Assembly (NCBI GenBank): GCA_025774405.1
Contig: JALGWB010000060.1
Span: forward strand, 1 to 9,569
From: a bacterium
GTDB lineage: Bacteria; Arandabacterota; Arandabacteria; Arandabacterales; Arandabacteraceae
Length of the DNA: 9,569 bases
Reading direction: 5' to 3'
Every line of letters begins with the position of its first letter. Position 1 is the first letter of the stretch. The notes beneath the pieces are model-generated. The model saw only the letters and a list, made by a program, of their open reading frames with translations, was not told the DNA's origin and did not search any database. A program made the position numbers and the translations under genes. This document shows positions 7,402 through 9,569 of this stretch, piece by piece.

Positions 7402-8763
7402 CTAATCCTCTATTTTAAAACCCCGCTTAGCAATCACATCGCGATACCAGAAGGCACTGTTCTTTGGAAGTCGCTTCTGGGTTATGTAGTCAACCCAGAA
7501 GAGCCCAAACCGCTTTGTATAGCCATGTGCCCACTCGAAGTTGTCAAGAAGGGACCACACAAAATATCCCTTAAGGTCCACACCATCATCCACAGCGCGC
7601 TTCGCCTGGATGAGGTGATCACGAAGATATCTGACGCGACGCTCATCGTGAATCTTCCCGTCTTCCCCTGGTCGGTCACTGTAAGCAGCTCCATTTTCCG
7701 TTATGTATATGCAGCCAATGCCATATTCGTCCTTGAGACGCTTGAGCATAAGGTAAAGCCCCTCGGGATAAACTTCCCATCCCATATCGGTAAAATCTTT
7801 ATCGGGAACCACTTTGACGGCAACAGGTTCATCATCTTTGCCAGCCCTTACGACTATCCTTGAGTAATAGTTAACCCCAAGAAAATCGAGAGGTGTAGTG
7901 ATTTTCTCAAAGTCACCGCCCTTGATGAAGTTTGGCTCATCTGTCTCAAGATCACCTCGCCTGTTGCGAAAGGCAATCGCATCTTGAGGATATGAGCCTC
8001 TGAAGATGGGATCAAGGAACCACCTATTGAAGATGCCATCAAAAATGGTAGCTGCCCTCTCATCCTGCTCATCCGGGGAAGCAGCGAAGGCTGGCACAAG
8101 GTTTAGCACTATACCAATACTTGCTTTAGGAGAATTCGATCTTATGATCCCAACAGCCTCACCATGTGAAACCAGTAGATTATGGGCAACCACGAGCGCT
8201 TCCCGAGGATCTTGGTGCCCCGGGGCATGTTGGCCAACCTCATGACCAAGAAATGCTATACACCAGGGTTCATTATGGGTTATCCAATTCCGCACCCTGT
8301 CGCCGAGTTTCCCAGTAACAAGATCGACATATGCCACGAAATCATCTACGAGCTTTCTGTTCGCCCAACCACCTTCGTCCTGTAAAGCTTGAGGGAGGTC
8401 CCAGTGATAAAGCGTGACAAAAGGCTGGACATCGATCCGAAGAAGGGCATCTATCAATCTATCATAGAAGTCGAGTCCGGCTGGATTGGCTGTTTTCCCA
8501 TTGGGCATAACCCTCGGCCACGCTATTGAGAAACGATAGGCATCCACTCCAAGCCACTTTAACAATTCAATGTCTTCACGCCATCGGTGATAATGATCAC
8601 AAGCACGACTTGCATCCGATCCATCCTCAATCTTTCCAGGTGTGGAACTGAAGCGATCCCAAATCGACTCGCCCCGACCATTTTCTTCCCATGCACCCTC
8701 GATCTGATGAGATGATGTAGCCACACCCCAGATGAAATCCTCAGGGAAGGTGATCAAAGCCAT
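7402..8763 (-). CDS. GH1 family beta-glucosidase
   Basis: Cytoplasmic retaining beta-glycosidase, most likely a beta-glucosidase splitting cellobiose, laminaribiose or related oligosaccharides to glucose. It has 453 residues, the normal GH1 length, and no signal peptide. The N-terminal signature FPEDFIWGVATSSHQIEGA includes glycone-binding Q20, and YHWDLPQ supplies H120 and W121. The acid/base is E165 in THNEPW, and the nucleophile is E356 in YITENG. FVWSLLDNFEWAHGY carries W403, E410 and W411, which bind the sugar hydroxyls in beta-glucosidases; 6-phospho-beta-glucosidases differ in this loop, so the substrate is probably unphosphorylated, as fits ABC rather than PTS import. The ATG overlaps the last base of the ATPase stop (TGATG) and has AGGAGAG at 8769-8775. 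Specificity between glucosides, galactosides and fucosides cannot be settled by sequence alone. Confidence 0.97.
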   Translation of the reverse strand: MALITFPEDFIWGVATSSHQIEGAWEENGRGESIWDRFSSTPGKIEDGSDASRACDHYHRWREDIELLKWLGVDAYRFSIAWPRVMPNGKTANPAGLDFYDRLIDALLRIDVQPFVTLYHWDLPQALQDEGGWANRKLVDDFVAYVDLVTGKLGDRVRNWITHNEPWCIAFLGHEVGQHAPGHQDPREALVVAHNLLVSHGEAVGIIRSNSPKASIGIVLNLVPAFAASPDEQDERAATIFDGIFNRWFLDPIFRGSYPQDAIAFRNRRGDLETDEPNFIKGGDFEKITTPLDFLGVNYYSRIVVRAGKDDEPVAVKVVPDKDFTDMGWEVYPEGLYLMLKRLKDEYGIGCIYITENGAAYSDRPGEDGKIHDERRVRYLRDHLIQAKRAVDDGVDLKGYFVWSLLDNFEWAHGYTKRFGLFWVDYITQKRLPKNSAFWYRDVIAKRGFKIED

Positions 8764-9569
8764 CAGTGCTCTCCTACCTTATGAGTACTATAGAGGTGAC
8801 ACCTTACCCCTCGACCTTCAAGATCGACTGCCACTGGATCTTCTTCCCAGCATAGATCAAACGCCTCAGGGCATCTTGGAGCGAAAGGACAACCCCGGGA
8901 TTCCTCCTCACGCCCTACCTCAAGGGAATGCCTGAAGTCGGCTTCGTCATATTCAACTTTGGCGATTGAGGAAAGAAGCGCCCGCGTGTAGGGATGAAAA
9001 GGATTTGATACAATCACATCGCTTGCTGCACTTTCGACAATTCGACCTTGCAAGAGCACAAGAATCTGTCGGGCAAGATACCTGGCTGATGCCAGATCGT
9101 GCGTGATGAGCAAAACGGCAAGCTTGCGCTCATCGATTAAACGCTCTATGAGATTCAAGATTTCCATCCTTATCGAGACATCCAGCATTGAGGTTGGCTC
9201 ATCAGCTATCAGTACATCTGGATCAACAGCAAGGGCTCTTGCAATAGCTACACGTTGACGCTGACCACCCGATAGCTCGGCCGGATAGCGATGGATAAAC
9301 TCCTCAGCTGGCTCAAGACCGACAGTCCGAAGCAGATCAAGCACATCCTGCCAGGCACTTGCTCGAGTTGATCGCTTGTGTCTGAGGAGGGGTCTTATGA
9401 GATGGTGGGCAACCGTGTGAACAGGATTCAACGAGGCAAAAGGATCCTGGAATATGAGCTGAACCTTGTGCCGATACCAGAGCGAAGCATGCCTCCGCTC
9501 ACGCTCAAAGATATCAATACCCTCAAGAAAAATCTTGCCGCCATCAGGTGGCTCAAGCCTTGCAAGCAG
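8763..9569 (-). CDS. DppF/OppF-type ABC transporter ATP-binding protein (N-terminus outside window)
   Basis: Cytoplasmic ATPase of a peptide/oligosaccharide importer; 268 C-terminal residues are visible and roughly 50-60, including Walker A, lie outside the window. The frame is open to the window edge, and the part before 9431 encodes LEPPDGGKI and the Q-loop block FQDPFASLNP (Q41 of the visible part), so the TTG at 9431 is internal. LSGGQRQR starts near 99, Walker B VLIADEP is near 119-125 and the switch histidine is near 157. The C-terminal extension has FHPYTRALL and four cysteines (227, 233, 240, 257) spaced much as in the DppD-type protein of the opposite operon. FQDPFASLNP and the Q-rich signature favour the F rather than the D type. 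It leads directly into the GH1 gene with a 1-base overlap. It may complete the plus-strand transporter or belong to another transporter encoded beyond the window. Confidence 0.95.
   Translation of the reverse strand: MLARLEPPDGGKIFLEGIDIFERERRHASLWYRHKVQLIFQDPFASLNPVHTVAHHLIRPLLRHKRSTRASAWQDVLDLLRTVGLEPAEEFIHRYPAELSGGQRQRVAIARALAVDPDVLIADEPTSMLDVSIRMEILNLIERLIDERKLAVLLITHDLASARYLARQILVLLQGRIVESAASDVIVSNPFHPYTRALLSSIAKVEYDEADFRHSLEVGREEESRGCPFAPRCPEAFDLCWEEDPVAVDLEGRGVRCHLYSTHKVGEH

Noticed and set aside
9429..9431. TTG as a possible start of the right-hand ATPase gene.
   Set aside because: The same frame continues to the window edge and encodes the conserved Q-loop segment just upstream, so the gene is cut off by the window rather than starting here.

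Overview
The window is about 9.6 kb of densely packed bacterial sequence of roughly balanced base composition. It reads as a glycan (probably beta-glucoside or beta-glucan oligosaccharide) utilisation locus. It holds seven protein-coding genes in two convergent blocks, and both outer genes run off the window edges. I see no tRNA, rRNA, CRISPR array, insertion sequence or other mobile element, and no gap longer than 30 bases between genes. The large glycosidase gene appears to end in an outer-membrane beta-barrel, so the host should be a diderm (Gram-negative-type) bacterium. The peptide-type sugar transporter next to a GH1 beta-glucosidase resembles arrangements known in Thermotogae and other anaerobic or thermophilic lineages. 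I cannot assign a phylum from the sequence.

Left block, plus strand (1-4243): the C-terminal three quarters or so of a family 5 solute-binding protein, two DppB/DppC-type permeases and a DppD-type ATPase. The genes are separated by 9 bases or overlap by ATGA, so this is one translationally coupled operon. The second ATPase (DppF type) that normally follows is absent here.

Right block, minus strand, transcribed from 9569 toward 4258: a DppF-type ATPase cut off at its N-terminus by the window edge, a complete GH1 beta-glucosidase, and a 1038-residue secreted protein. That protein joins a clan GH-A (GH2/GH72-like) catalytic barrel to a long C-terminal region that looks like an outer-membrane beta-barrel. 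The blocks meet tail to tail with 14 bases between stop codons and no visible terminator.

Proposed logic (inference): the glycosidase-barrel protein acts at the outer membrane, cutting or remodelling a glycan and possibly admitting the products. The binding protein and DppBCD(F)-type transporter carry oligosaccharides across the inner membrane, and the cytoplasmic GH1 enzyme releases glucose. This would be a complete uptake route without SusC/SusD-like proteins. The most unusual element is the single-chain fusion of a glycosidase with a putative porin-like barrel.
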